Origin: Paeniglutamicibacter gangotriensis Lz1y
GTDB taxonomy: Bacteria; Actinomycetota; Actinomycetes; Actinomycetales; Micrococcaceae
Direction: 5' to 3'
DNA length: 64,000 bases
NCBI RefSeq assembly: GCF_000348945.1
Contig: NZ_AOCK01000005.1
Location: 275,448-339,447 of the forward strand
The notes under the pieces are model-generated. The model was not told where the DNA came from. It ran no database searches and saw only the letters and a program-made list of their open reading frames with translations. A program made the position numbers and the translations under genes. This document shows positions 51,436 to 60,526 of the stretch, piece after piece (position 1 is the stretch's first letter; every line of letters begins with the position of its first letter).

Positions 51436-51525
51436 CCATGTGGCGCCCGTGATTCATTGACAGTCACGGGCGCGGGACGCAGGATGGGAAATAGCCAAAC
51501 CCGCATCCGTCTTGGGAGTCCTTCC

Positions 51526-53079
51526 GTGAACGCACCAGCTCCAAACGCCACCTTGTCCGTCGCAGCAATCTTGGCAGAGGGCGCCAAGCGCCACGGCGAG
51601 TTACCGGCCATCACCCTGGGCTCAGTGAGCACCAGCTACAGCGAGTTGTGGGACCAGACCCGGGCCTATGCCGGGGCGCTGCGTGCGGCAGGGGTGCAAG
51701 AAGGTTCGAGGATCGCCATCCTGATCCCGAACGTCACCGACTTCGCCCGGGTCTACTACGCCGTACTGTCACTCGGGGCGGTGGCTGTGCCCATCCATGC
51801 TCTACTCAAGCGGCACGAGATCGAATACATGCTCACCGACGCCGAGGTGACACTCATGGTGTGTGCGGCTCCGCTGCTGGGTGAAGGGGCGCCCGGCGCG
51901 TTGGCAGCCGGCGCTGCGGTCCTGACGGTGCTCTCCCCCGAAGCCGGTGATTTCCCCCGGCTTGAGGACCTCGCCGCGGTCGCCGACCCGATCGACACCT
52001 ATCTTCCGCGCGGCCCCTTGGACATCGCCACGATTCTTTATACCTCCGGGACCACCGGCAAACCCAAGGGCGCCTTGGGCACCCACTTCGCACTGGTCGA
52101 ACAGGTCAACGTGCTGCTGATGAACACCTTCGATATGCGCAGGGGAGACAAGATCTTCGGCGGGCTGCCGCTCTTTCACACCTTTGGACAGACCGTGGCC
52201 CTGAATACCGGGCTGCGTGCGGGGGCCGAAATCTTGTTACTGCCCAAGTTCACCGGCGAGGCCGCACTGTCCATGCTGATCGATGAAGGCGTGAACATCT
52301 TCATCGGGGTGCCCACCATGTATGTGGGGCTGCTGGCCGCGGCCAAAAACCGCCCGGAAGCCGCACCCTCACTGCGCTACGCGGTCTCCGGCGGTTCCGC
52401 CCTGCCACTGACCATCCTCGAGGGTTTCAGCGAGCACTTCGGTGCAGTCATTCATGAGGGTTACGGACTGACCGAGACCTCCCCGGTGGCCTCCTTCAAC
52501 CATGTGGGTCTCGAGCCGCGCGCCGGGACGGTGGGCCAACCGATCTGGGGTGTGGAGATCGAGATCGCCCGCCCCGAAGTACACGATGCCATCGAGCTGC
52601 TGGATGTCGGGGAACTGGGTGAAATCGTGGTCCGTGGACACAACCTCTTCTCCGGGTACCTGAACCGGCCCGAAGCAAGTGCCGAGGCCGTGGTCGACGG
52701 GTGGTTCCGCACCGGGGATCTGGGCACCAAGGATGCCGAGGGTTACGTAAGCATCGTGGACCGGAAGAAAGACATGATCCTGCGCAACGGCTACAACGTG
52801 TACCCGCGCGAGGTCGAAGAAGCACTCATCACCCATCCGGAAATCACCAATGTGGCGGTCTTCGGGGTGCCCGACGACACCCATGGGCAGGAAATCGTGG
52901 CCGCGGTGACCCTGCAGGCAGGAAGCCTGTTGGATGCTGCAGGCATCGGCGACTATGCCAAGGAACGGCTCGCCGCCTACAAGTACCCGCGCCTGGTGCA
53001 GATCGTGGCCGAGTTCCCGCTGGGTCCCAGCGGGAAGATCCTCAAACGTGAATTGGTGACCCGCTACTCCGCAACGTGA
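51526..53079 (+). CDS. Long-chain acyl-CoA synthetase-type AMP-dependent ligase
   Basis: Adenylate-forming enzyme of 517 aa that activates a carboxylic acid with ATP and CoA. The P-loop-like motif YTSGTTGKPKG lies at about 172-182. G-Y-G-L-T-E-T-S-P, W-F-R-T-G-D-L and R-K-K-D-M-I-L-R-N-G-Y-N-V-Y-P follow, and the catalytic lysine motif G-P-S-G-K-I-L-K-R-E lies near the end. GTG 51526 was chosen for GGGAG eight bases upstream and the usual family length. Fatty acid versus aromatic acid specificity cannot be decided. Monocistronic. Confidence 0.9.
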   Translation: MNAPAPNATLSVAAILAEGAKRHGELPAITLGSVSTSYSELWDQTRAYAGALRAAGVQEGSRIAILIPNVTDFARVYYAVLSLGAVAVPIHALLKRHEIEYMLTDAEVTLMVCAAPLLGEGAPGALAAGAAVLTVLSPEAGDFPRLEDLAAVADPIDTYLPRGPLDIATILYTSGTTGKPKGALGTHFALVEQVNVLLMNTFDMRRGDKIFGGLPLFHTFGQTVALNTGLRAGAEILLLPKFTGEAALSMLIDEGVNIFIGVPTMYVGLLAAAKNRPEAAPSLRYAVSGGSALPLTILEGFSEHFGAVIHEGYGLTETSPVASFNHVGLEPRAGTVGQPIWGVEIEIARPEVHDAIELLDVGELGEIVVRGHNLFSGYLNRPEASAEAVVDGWFRTGDLGTKDAEGYVSIVDRKKDMILRNGYNVYPREVEEALITHPEITNVAVFGVPDDTHGQEIVAAVTLQAGSLLDAAGIGDYAKERLAAYKYPRLVQIVAEFPLGPSGKILKRELVTRYSAT

Positions 53080-53095
53080 GCACCACCGCGTCCGT

Positions 53096-53716
53096 TCAGG
53101 ACCAGGTGGCAGTGCCCAGGCTGAGTGCCGATTCAAAGCGTGGGGCACCAGGTAAATAGAAGGAATCCAGTGCGGTGATGCTGAAGCCGGCATCCCGCAG
53201 CATGCCCTCGACGGACCGGGTGAGGTGGCACCCGCCGGTCAGGGCCTTCTGGACCGGTTCCACCCGGCGCTGGAAGCGTTGGACCTTGGCCTCCGGTGCC
53301 AGACCGTGCTCGAGGAAGTGCAGTGTGCCACCGGGTTTAAGCACCCGGGCGATCTCGGCCAGGGCCGCAGCAGGATTCTCTACGGTGCACAGGGTAAAGG
53401 TGCTCAGCGCGGCATCGAAGCTATCATCGGCCTCTGCCAGGATCTGGCCGTCGAGCGATCCGCGCTCGATGCCGATGGCCGACGCCGTCCGGGCCGGGGC
53501 TGAAAGCCGCCAGGCGGTGTCGGAGGGCTCAATGGCGACCACACCGGTGACCGCCGCGGGGTAGTGCCCGATATTTGTTCCCAATCCGAATCCCAGCTCC
53601 AGGATCTTCCCGGCCAGTCCGGCACAAGCTCTGTCCCGATACGGAGCGAGCATGGTGTTGCCACAGGAGCGAGCAACAAGTCTGGGCAGTACGTGTTTTT
53701 CATACCACCCGGCCAT
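53096..53716 (-). CDS. Class I SAM-dependent methyltransferase
   Basis: Cytosolic methyltransferase of about 206 aa of the UbiE/methyltransferase-11 type. Motif I is ILELGFGLGTNIGHY, motif II A-I-E-P-S-D, motif post-II A-A-L-S-T-F-T-L-C-T-V, followed by R-V-L-K-P-G-G-T-L-H-F-L-E-H. The N-terminal G-W-Y-E-K-H-V-L-P-R-L segment and the ending F-Y-L-P-G-A-P-R are typical of small methyltransferases that include phospholipid N-methylase relatives. ATG 53716 is used; ATG 53740 is in frame, and neither has a clear ribosome site. It is convergent with the ligase gene. Substrate unknown. Confidence 0.83.
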   Translation of the reverse strand: MAGWYEKHVLPRLVARSCGNTMLAPYRDRACAGLAGKILELGFGLGTNIGHYPAAVTGVVAIEPSDTAWRLSAPARTASAIGIERGSLDGQILAEADDSFDAALSTFTLCTVENPAAALAEIARVLKPGGTLHFLEHGLAPEAKVQRFQRRVEPVQKALTGGCHLTRSVEGMLRDAGFSITALDSFYLPGAPRFESALSLGTATWS

Positions 53717-53848
53717 CAGCACCGACCCTGCCCGCAACATGTTTGTTCTTGATTCATGGCACCAGACTGGGCCCGCCTGCCGTGGCACACAAGGAACGGA
53801 GAAGAGGCTCCTGTATTGGCCTGCTGTACCCTGCCGTGGGAGAAAACA

Positions 53849-53895
53849 GTCCGGCCCCCCGGACCGCAGAGGAATCTGAGGTTCGGGGGCCGGAT
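53849..53895 (-). terminator. Terminator of the CitE-like gene
   Basis: On the minus strand the arms TCCGGCCCCCGAACC (53894-53880) and GGTCC plus GGGGGGCCGGA (53865-53850) pair with one bulge and one G-U, followed by CTGTTTTCT. It lies 18 bases after the stop. Confidence 0.75.
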
Positions 53896-53912
53896 TAGGC
53901 ATGGGGGTTCGC

Positions 53913-54758
53913 TTAGGCGTTCCACAATCCGTAGGAGTCCGCCAGATCGGCGATTTTTTGTGCACGGGCCAAACGCGGAAGGTAGGAACCATCGCCCACC
54001 GAGGCTCCGGCGGCGTGCGCCTCAAGCATTTCATGGGCCCAGGAGAGCTCATCGGTGTTCGGCGACAGGCCCAGGTTGATCTCATCGACTTGGGTGCGTG
54101 AAAGAGCCAGCTTGCCGGTCATGCCCATCGAGGCGGTAACGGCGGAGTCGGCAAGCACTTCGGCGGAATCTGCGCCCGGGGCTGGGGGTCCGTCGATGGC
54201 GCCTGGCAGCTTGCCCACACGCGAAGCGACCACGAGCTTGCCGCGGGCGTAGGCCAGTGCCAGCGGGTCACCGGAAACGCCGGTGTCCTTACGGAAGTCG
54301 TTGACGCCGAAAGCCAGGCGGAAGGTGCCAGGGGCCGAGGCGATGGCCGTAGCATTTTCGATGCCCAGGGCAGTTTCAACCAGGGCCAGTACCGGGGTGC
54401 CGGCCTGCAACCGCATGGCGGTGTAGGTGACCTGCTCGGGCTTTTCGGTCATGGCCAGCATGACTCCGCGCAGGCCCGGCGCCTTGGCCAGATCGGCTAG
54501 GTCCTTGGCCCAAAAGTCGGTGTCGATTCCGTTAACGCGGACCCAGGCCGTCATGCCCGTGGACAAGGCCTCGACCACGGCCTCGCGTGCGGCGACCTTT
54601 TTATCGTCCGGCACCGCCGCTTCCATGTCGAAAATAATCGAGTCTGCCTCAGAGGCCAAAGCCGGGCCAAAGTCCTCGGGTTTCGAGGCATTGACAAGCA
54701 GCCAAGATCGGGAAAGTTTTGCTGGAAGGTTAGCTGCGCGACGGTTACGGAATGCCAT
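53913..54758 (-). CDS. CitE-like HpcH/HpaI aldolase-citrate lyase family protein
   Basis: TIM-barrel lyase of 281 aa related to the citrate lyase beta subunit and malyl-CoA/citramalyl-CoA lyases. Family blocks are S-W-L-L-V-N-A-S-K-P, D-S-I-I-F-D-M-E-A-A-V-P-D-D-K-K, V-R-V-N-G-I-D-T, L-A-L-V-E-T-A-L-G-I and F-G-V-N-D-F-R-K-D. No alpha or gamma citrate lyase subunit is nearby, so it is a stand-alone CitE-like enzyme acting on an acyl-CoA substrate rather than part of citrate fermentation. The start ATG 54758 gives the usual length. Confidence 0.87.
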   Translation of the reverse strand: MAFRNRRAANLPAKLSRSWLLVNASKPEDFGPALASEADSIIFDMEAAVPDDKKVAAREAVVEALSTGMTAWVRVNGIDTDFWAKDLADLAKAPGLRGVMLAMTEKPEQVTYTAMRLQAGTPVLALVETALGIENATAIASAPGTFRLAFGVNDFRKDTGVSGDPLALAYARGKLVVASRVGKLPGAIDGPPAPGADSAEVLADSAVTASMGMTGKLALSRTQVDEINLGLSPNTDELSWAHEMLEAHAAGASVGDGSYLPRLARAQKIADLADSYGLWNA

Positions 54759-55205
54759 GCCTCCAGCCTACCGACTTCACGAGCCAAGGGACCACAAAGC
54801 AGGGCAAAGAGCGTCTTCCATGTCGCATTCTGTGTGAAAGCCCTAGTTATTGTGACCGGGCAAACAGAGCTGAGGCTCGGCTAGCGAAAAATCGTCGTAA
54901 AGTTTTGGAGCGAACTTTTATATCCTCCTGATCAGCTCCATGGTTTTCCGCCGTCGCCGCCCGCAGATCCACGACTCCAGCAAGGTCGATTTATCCGGCG
55001 TATTGATCATGAGCTAAGCGGCATGGACCGGGGCACCGGCTCAGGATAGGGCCTTCTAGATATTGGGCGTATCAGGGCGCCGTGAGTGAATATTGTGGAT
55101 AATTTTCTGGCGCACGCCAAGACGCCGGGATCAAGGTTCCAAGGCAGGGGAACCTTGAACCCGCCGTCCGTGCGGTTGCCGAGGGCGTCCGTGTTGGGAG
55201 CTGGG
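54759..55205. other. Intergenic region, mostly featureless
   Basis: About 445 bases between the CitE-like gene and the end of the sulfur-type operon. Apart from the hairpin at 55131-55158, no gene or structure was recognised; it must contain the CitE-like gene's promoter. Confidence 0.45.
55131..55158 (-). terminator. Hairpin after the SnaA-like gene
   Basis: Arms TCAAGGTTCC (55131-55140) and GGAACCTTGA (55149-55158) are exact complements around an 8-base loop, 48 bases downstream of the operon's last stop. No clear T-run, so moderate confidence. Confidence 0.5.
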
Positions 55206-56606
55206 CTAGCTCCCGGCTGTCACGAATTCCGGTGGGAGTGCGGTGGCCCGCGGTCCGAAGGCCCCGCGGTAGGCGGCACCGGGGTGGTTTTCCGGCAACC
55301 TGTCGCGCCCGAAGATCTTGTGGCGCAGCGTGCCAGGTTCATAGGCCGTCTTCGCCAGCCCGCGGGCCTGGAGGGTGGGCAGGATGCGTTCGTTGAATTC
55401 GAGGTAGGTGTCGGGGAGCCGCCAGTTGATCACGTTGATGCCGTCAATGCCCGCCTCCTGCCAGGCCGAGAGCTGGTCTGCGATCTCCTCAGGTTTCCCG
55501 GCCACGACACCGCGTTCGATGCGGTTCTTGGCCAGGTCGGCCAACGTGGGTTCACGGTCCGGGGTCGCGGCGCGCAGCCAGTCCACGTGTCCCTGTCCCC
55601 CGTTGTTGGGGATGTTGCGCAGCTCGGTGTCCTCGGGCAGTCGGGAGCCATCGGGCAGAACCCCCAACGAAGAATGGGTCAGGTATCCCAACACCGAGGT
55701 GTATCGTTCGAGCTCTTCTCGCTTGGCATCGACCTCGGCATGCGTGGAACCGACGATGAAGCTGATGCCTTGGAAGAATTTGAGGTCCTCTTCCCGGCGC
55801 CCGGCACGAACCACTTCGGCCCGGGCATTGTCGGTGTGGATCTTGGCTCCGGCCGGGTTGGGCGGGCCGATGAACACCGCCTCGGCGTGCTTGGCGGCGA
55901 AGCTGATGCCCCGCGCAGAGCCTCCGGCTTGGAAGAGCAGCGGGGTGCGCTGCGGGGAGGGCGAGGGCAAGTGCGGGCCCTCGACCTTGTAGCGGGCACC
56001 AACGTGGTTGATCTTGTGGATCTTCGACGCATCCGCATAGCGCTCGCCTTGCTTATCCACCAGCAACGCATCCTGGTCCCACGATCCTTCCCAGAGCTTG
56101 TAGGCGACATCCAGGTATTCGTCGGCCCAGTCATAACGGGCATCGTGTTCGACCAAGGCGTCGAAGCCGAAGTTGCGTGCGGCATTTTCCTGGGTGCTGG
56201 TGACGATGTTCCATGCGATGCGGCCCTTGGAAATGTGGTCGAGGGTGGAGACTTGGCGGGCGAAGTTGAACGGATGGTTCTGCATGACATTGGAGGTGTA
56301 GGCCAACCCGATGTTCTTCGTGGCCACGGCCAGGGCGCCGAGCAGCACCGCGGGATCGTTGGACGGGATCTGCAGCCCCTCGTGTACGTTGTCCACGTAT
56401 TGGCCGTCGGCCGGGCCGTAAAGGCCCGTGACATCGGCGAAGAACATTGCGTCGAACAGGCCCTCTTCCAGGGTCTTGGCCAGTTCGATCCAGAGGTTCA
56501 CGTCGTTGAACTCGTGCTGGCGTGCCTCGGGGTGGCGCCATTGGCCGTGGTGTATGTGGCTGGCGGTGTTCATCAGGAATGCGTTGAAAAGCAGCGGCTT
56601 GCTCAT
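55206..56606 (-). CDS. SnaA/DszA/NtaA-family FMN-dependent monooxygenase
   Basis: Bacterial-luciferase-like monooxygenase of 466 aa in the nitrilotriacetate/pristinamycin/dibenzothiophene-sulfone group, which uses FMNH2 from a separate reductase to cleave C-S or C-N bonds. Group landmarks are FNAFLMNTASHIHHGQWRHP, D-A-M-F-F-A-D, L-Q-I-P-S-N-D-P, T-S-T-Q-E-N-A-A-R-N-F-G, and Q-A-G-G-S-A-R-G. It is last in a six-gene operon with a DszC-like flavoenzyme and a peptide-type ABC importer. Its ATG overlaps the upstream stop (ATGA). A close paralogue begins at 63632. Context suggests sulfur acquisition from an organosulfur compound. Confidence 0.88.
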   Translation of the reverse strand: MSKPLLFNAFLMNTASHIHHGQWRHPEARQHEFNDVNLWIELAKTLEEGLFDAMFFADVTGLYGPADGQYVDNVHEGLQIPSNDPAVLLGALAVATKNIGLAYTSNVMQNHPFNFARQVSTLDHISKGRIAWNIVTSTQENAARNFGFDALVEHDARYDWADEYLDVAYKLWEGSWDQDALLVDKQGERYADASKIHKINHVGARYKVEGPHLPSPSPQRTPLLFQAGGSARGISFAAKHAEAVFIGPPNPAGAKIHTDNARAEVVRAGRREEDLKFFQGISFIVGSTHAEVDAKREELERYTSVLGYLTHSSLGVLPDGSRLPEDTELRNIPNNGGQGHVDWLRAATPDREPTLADLAKNRIERGVVAGKPEEIADQLSAWQEAGIDGINVINWRLPDTYLEFNERILPTLQARGLAKTAYEPGTLRHKIFGRDRLPENHPGAAYRGAFGPRATALPPEFVTAGS

Positions 56607-57859
56607 GTGTTTGTTCCCTTCGGGGCGCTGGTTCCGACATAGATGGGGGTGGTGAGGTGATCCCCGGTCAGGCGTTGCTGTCCCACGGCACGGGCCCGGT
56701 AGATCACCGGATTGTGTTGGCCCAGCACCCGGGCATTGCGCCAGTGGCGGTCAAGACCCCGGGTTTCGGAGGCTGCCGAGGCGCCCCCGACCTCAAAGAG
56801 CCGGTTGGCCACGTCCAGGGTCTGCTCGACCACAAAGATCTGTGCCTCGGAAAGTTCGGTATCCAGTTCGGCGGTGGATTCGGCGTCCAGGGTCCCGGCT
56901 GCCGAGCGTGCTGCAGCGTCCTGGATACGGGAGCCGACCGTGTCAAGGACGGAGTCGATGGCAAATACCGTGGAGCTGATCCGTCCCACGACCTCTTGGA
57001 TGAGCGGATCGCGCTGTGCGGATTCCCCGACTCCGTGGAAAAACGTCCGGTCCCGTCCCTGGACATAGGCGATGGCATCGCGTCGCACGGCCCGAGCGAT
57101 CCCGCCCAGGGCCACCAACAAGATGCCTTGGACGTAGGCTGCGCCGAATCCGATTCCTTCCACCCCGCCGGAGGCATCGATGTTTTCGGGGGCGACCTCG
57201 ACGTTGCTGAACCGGGTGGTGCCGGAGGCGGTCAGCCGCTGGCCGAACCCATCCCAGTCGTCAAGCAGTTCCACACCGGGGTCGTTGCGGTGCACGCTCA
57301 CGCGCACCGAGTCGCCGGCCGCGGTGTCGGCACTGACTTTGATCCAGTCGGCATACAGGCTGCCGGTGCTGTAATACTTGGTGCCATTGAGCACCGTCCG
57401 CCCGGCCTCCTCGGTGAGGAGGGTGGAGTTGGTTCCGGGCTTGTTTCCCTTTTCCGTGGTGGCGTTGCCAAACACGTCCCCGGCCACGACGCGTGGCAGC
57501 CAGCGTTGCCTCGCAGCGGTGTCTGTGCCTGAGACCAGGGTTTCCACCGTGGTGAAGTGCGCGCGCAGTGCTTGGACTAGGTTGGAGTCAGCGGCGCCGA
57601 GCTCGCGCAGCAGTTGCAGCGACTGGGCCAGGGTGGCTCCGGCTCCGCCGAAAGCCACCGGGACCCTGATCGCGGTGAAACCCGAGGCTTTGAGCAGTGC
57701 GATGGCCTCGTGCGCCAGGGTGCGGGTGGCCTCGGAGTGGATCGCGGTGGCGGCGATGGCTTCGAATACCGGTGTGAAGCGCTCCAGTAGGGCCTGGGTC
57801 GTCGGCGCTGGTGCGGCATCCGGGTGTACAACGGCTGTGCGTTCAAGACTGATGGTCAT
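56603..57859 (-). CDS. Acyl-CoA dehydrogenase-like flavin monooxygenase (SfnC/DszC type)
   Basis: Flavoprotein of 418 aa with the acyl-CoA dehydrogenase fold in the branch that works as FMN/FAD monooxygenases on sulfur compounds (DszC, SfnC). Landmarks are V-P-V-A-F-G-G-A-G-A-T-L, F-G-N-A-T-T-E-K-G-N-K-P-G, L-N-G-T-K-Y-Y-S-T-G-S-L-Y-A-D-W, and a C-terminal R-H-W-R-N-A-R-V-L-G-Q-H-N-P. The catalytic glutamate of true acyl-CoA dehydrogenases is not evident. It has the strong site GGAGGAA and overlaps both neighbours. With the SnaA-like enzyme it could oxidise then cleave an alkyl sulfone or sulfonate. Confidence 0.84.
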   Translation of the reverse strand: MTISLERTAVVHPDAAPAPTTQALLERFTPVFEAIAATAIHSEATRTLAHEAIALLKASGFTAIRVPVAFGGAGATLAQSLQLLRELGAADSNLVQALRAHFTTVETLVSGTDTAARQRWLPRVVAGDVFGNATTEKGNKPGTNSTLLTEEAGRTVLNGTKYYSTGSLYADWIKVSADTAAGDSVRVSVHRNDPGVELLDDWDGFGQRLTASGTTRFSNVEVAPENIDASGGVEGIGFGAAYVQGILLVALGGIARAVRRDAIAYVQGRDRTFFHGVGESAQRDPLIQEVVGRISSTVFAIDSVLDTVGSRIQDAAARSAAGTLDAESTAELDTELSEAQIFVVEQTLDVANRLFEVGGASAASETRGLDRHWRNARVLGQHNPVIYRARAVGQQRLTGDHLTTPIYVGTSAPKGTNT

Positions 57860-59565
57860 GCTTTTCCTCCGGTCGGGGTGGGGTATAGCCGCGGTGCAGC
57901 GGACAGAAGTTTTTTGGTGTAATCCTCGGCCGGGTTGGCAAAGACCTCCGCGGTGCGTCCGGCTTCCACGACCCTGCCGGCTTCCATCACGACGATCTCG
58001 TCGCTGATGTGTTGTACGACGCCCAAGTCGTGGGAGATGAACAGGTAGCTGAGCTTGAATTCGGATTGCAGCTCATCAAGCAGGTCCAACACCTGGGCCT
58101 GGATGGAGACATCAAGTGCGGAAACCGGTTCGTCGCAGATGATCACCTCGGGCCCCGGGGCCAAAGCGCGGGCAATGGCGATGCGCTGGCGCTGGCCGCC
58201 GGAAAGGCGCAGCGGCAACCGGGATTCCATAGAAGCGTCAAGCCCCACGGTTTCCAACAGCCGGATGACCTCGTCACGGCGTTCGGCCGCAGGGAGCGCT
58301 CGGGAATCGGGCAGCGCATCGGCCAGGATGCGGGCCACGTCCCATTGCGGGTCGAAGGATCCCAGCGGGTCCTGGTAGATGGAGGTGATGTGCCTGCGCT
58401 GCGGCCGGCGCTGCTTCTCCAAAAGGGTGCTCCACGGATTTCCCAGTAGCTTCACTTCCCCGGATTCCGGGGCGGTGAGCCCCAGGGCCATGCGCGCGAC
58501 GGTGCTCTTGCCGGATCCGGATTCCCCCACGATCCCCAGTGTTTGCCCGCGGTTCAGGGCGAAGGAGACATCATGAACGGCGACTCGCGGCGAGCCGTCG
58601 GGGTTGCGGTAGGTCTTGCGCAGCGACTCGGCCACCAGGACCGGACCCGCGTGCTCCCGGGTGGCGTCGGCCGCGCGGTCGGCGCCAATCAGCGCGTGCT
58701 GGCGCACCGAGATCCCTGCTCTCGCGGGCGCAAGCCTGGTGCCGCGCGGCTTGTCGGTCGGCACCGCGCGCAGCAGGCGTTGGGTGTACTCGTGTTGCGG
58801 GTTCCCCAGCACCTGGGCCGTTGGCCCGGTCTCGACGATTTCGCCTTGGCGCATCACCGCAATGCGGTCGGCCAGCTGCCCGACCACCGCGAGGTCGTGG
58901 CTGATCAGCAGCAACGAGGTCCCTGCGGCCTTGCGTTCGGCCAGCAGGTCAAGGATCTGCTGCTGGACCGTAGCGTCCAGGGCCGTGGTGGGTTCATCGG
59001 CAATCAGCAGGGCCGGGTCCAAAGCGATGGCGGCCGCGATGAGCGCGCGTTGACGCAGCCCGCCGGAGAGTTCCCCGGAGCGCTGGTTGATGCGCTGTTC
59101 GGGTTCCGGGATGCCGACGGCTTCGAGCAACCCCAGCACCGTGTTGGTGCGTGCCGCAGCCGAAAGCTTGGTGTGGATGCGCAGCGAATCGGCGATCTCG
59201 CGGCCGATGGGTCGCAGCGGGTCAAGGGAGACCAGCGCGTCCTGCAGGACGTAGCCGATGTCGGCGCCGCGGACCTTGCGCCAGGCACGGTCGGAATTGC
59301 GGCGCAGGTCCTTGCCCCGCAATTGCAGGGTCTGCGCCTGGATCACGGCGTTGGCTCCGGTCAGACCGATCAGGGTGCGGGCCGTCACCGATTTGCCGGA
59401 TCCGGATTCGCCGACGATGGCCAGGCATTCACCAGCGTGGATCTCGAAATCGATGCCGTGGACCGTGGGGGTCGACCGGGTTTTGGACCCGAAGGCGATT
59501 CGCAGGTCCCTGACCTTGATGACGGGTTCGTTGTCGGTGAAGGGCGTAGTGGTTGGTTGCGACAT
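57856..59565 (-). CDS. Peptide-type ABC transporter, duplicated ATP-binding protein
   Basis: Tandem ATPase of 569 aa (GsiA/YliA-type DppD-DppF fusion). First domain: Walker A GESGSGKS at 52-59, signature L-S-G-G-L-R-Q-R-A-L, Walker B A-L-L-I-A-D-E-P-T-T-A-L-D. Second domain: Walker A GESGSGKST near 347, signature L-S-G-G-Q-R-Q-R-I-A-I-A-R-A-L, Walker B V-I-I-C-D-E-P-V-S-A-L-D-V. ATG 59565 follows AAGGAC and overlaps the permease stop (TAATG). It powers import of the organic substrate bound by the lipoprotein at 61543-63285, within an operon that ends in two flavin monooxygenase genes. Confidence 0.92.
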   Translation of the reverse strand: MSQPTTTPFTDNEPVIKVRDLRIAFGSKTRSTPTVHGIDFEIHAGECLAIVGESGSGKSVTARTLIGLTGANAVIQAQTLQLRGKDLRRNSDRAWRKVRGADIGYVLQDALVSLDPLRPIGREIADSLRIHTKLSAAARTNTVLGLLEAVGIPEPEQRINQRSGELSGGLRQRALIAAAIALDPALLIADEPTTALDATVQQQILDLLAERKAAGTSLLLISHDLAVVGQLADRIAVMRQGEIVETGPTAQVLGNPQHEYTQRLLRAVPTDKPRGTRLAPARAGISVRQHALIGADRAADATREHAGPVLVAESLRKTYRNPDGSPRVAVHDVSFALNRGQTLGIVGESGSGKSTVARMALGLTAPESGEVKLLGNPWSTLLEKQRRPQRRHITSIYQDPLGSFDPQWDVARILADALPDSRALPAAERRDEVIRLLETVGLDASMESRLPLRLSGGQRQRIAIARALAPGPEVIICDEPVSALDVSIQAQVLDLLDELQSEFKLSYLFISHDLGVVQHISDEIVVMEAGRVVEAGRTAEVFANPAEDYTKKLLSAAPRLYPTPTGGKA

Positions 59566-60479
59566 TACTTGTCCTTGAGATTGCGTTGGATGCCGTGGCC
59601 CAGCAGTGTGGTGGTTGCTGCGCTGAGCACGATAAAGAGGCCCGGGAAGACCGTCAGCCACCAGGCGTTTCCGATGTAGAGCCGGCCGAGCGAGAGCATC
59701 GATCCCCATTCAGGATCCGGCGGCGTGGCGCCGAGGCCCAGGAAACTCAGCGAAGATGCCCAGACGATGGCTTGACCGACCCCGAGGGTGGCCAGCACGA
59801 ACAGCGGTGCTGCAACGTTGGGCAGGATGTGGTGGCGGATGATGAAGGCACGGGACTTGCCTTGCACAATCGATGCCTCCACATAGCCGGAGCCGCGGAT
59901 CGAGAGGACCTGGGAGCGGATCATCCGGGCATAGCCGGGCGCCGCGGAGAGCCCCACGGCGATGGTGGTGGTCACGACGCCGGGTCCCAGGATGGTGATG
60001 ACCAGCAAGGCCAGCAGCAGGCCGGGGAAGGCAAAGAGGACTTCGAGGAAGCGCGAGACGCTGAAGTCGACGGCGCGGGTTCCGAGGCCGGCAACGGCAC
60101 CCAGCACCAGGGCCAAGCCGAGGCCGATGACCGTGGCCAGGATGCCGATCAACAGCGAACTGCGGGCACCGTGGATGACCCGGGAGAAAACGTCGCGCCC
60201 GGATTCGTCGGTGCCGAACCAATGCGCTGTACCGGGTGCGGTAAAGGCCTCGGCGGGGTTCATCTCCAGCGGTCCGCTGGGGGCCAGCACCGAGGGGATC
60301 ACTGCCGCGGCAATCAGCCCCAGCAACAAGACGAGCGGGGTGATGATGCCGGGGCCCAACGTGCTCACCGTGGACCAGGCGCCGGATGTGAACGACGGGT
60401 GTGCAGCGGCCTTCGAGGCACGGGTCGCTTCCAAGGCCGCCGGTCCTTCCAGGACTGTGGTTTGAATGCTGTGGGTCAT
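59565..60479 (-). CDS. Peptide-type ABC transporter, permease (DppC type)
   Basis: Membrane permease of about 304 aa with six helices and the DppC signature: W-F-G-T-D-E-S-G-R-D-V-F-S-R-V-I-H-G-A-R near the N-terminus, and the coupling loop Y-V-E-A-S-I-V-Q-G-K-S-R-A-F-I-I-R-H-H-I-L-P-N. ATG 60479 is chosen for the strong GGAGGAAG upstream. A start at 60530, overlapping the previous stop as ATGA, would add 17 residues and is a real alternative. It forms the channel with the DppB-type permease. Confidence 0.9.
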   Translation of the reverse strand: MTHSIQTTVLEGPAALEATRASKAAAHPSFTSGAWSTVSTLGPGIITPLVLLLGLIAAAVIPSVLAPSGPLEMNPAEAFTAPGTAHWFGTDESGRDVFSRVIHGARSSLLIGILATVIGLGLALVLGAVAGLGTRAVDFSVSRFLEVLFAFPGLLLALLVITILGPGVVTTTIAVGLSAAPGYARMIRSQVLSIRGSGYVEASIVQGKSRAFIIRHHILPNVAAPLFVLATLGVGQAIVWASSLSFLGLGATPPDPEWGSMLSLGRLYIGNAWWLTVFPGLFIVLSAATTTLLGHGIQRNLKDK

Positions 60480-60526
60480 GGCTTCCTCCGGGTCGGTGAT
60501 GGTTTTGGACAGGTTTGTGTCAGTGC

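Noticed and set aside
55086..56642. 518-codon plus-strand open frame over the SnaA-like gene
   Set aside because: Antisense shadow; the minus-strand protein matches the FMN monooxygenase family over its full length.
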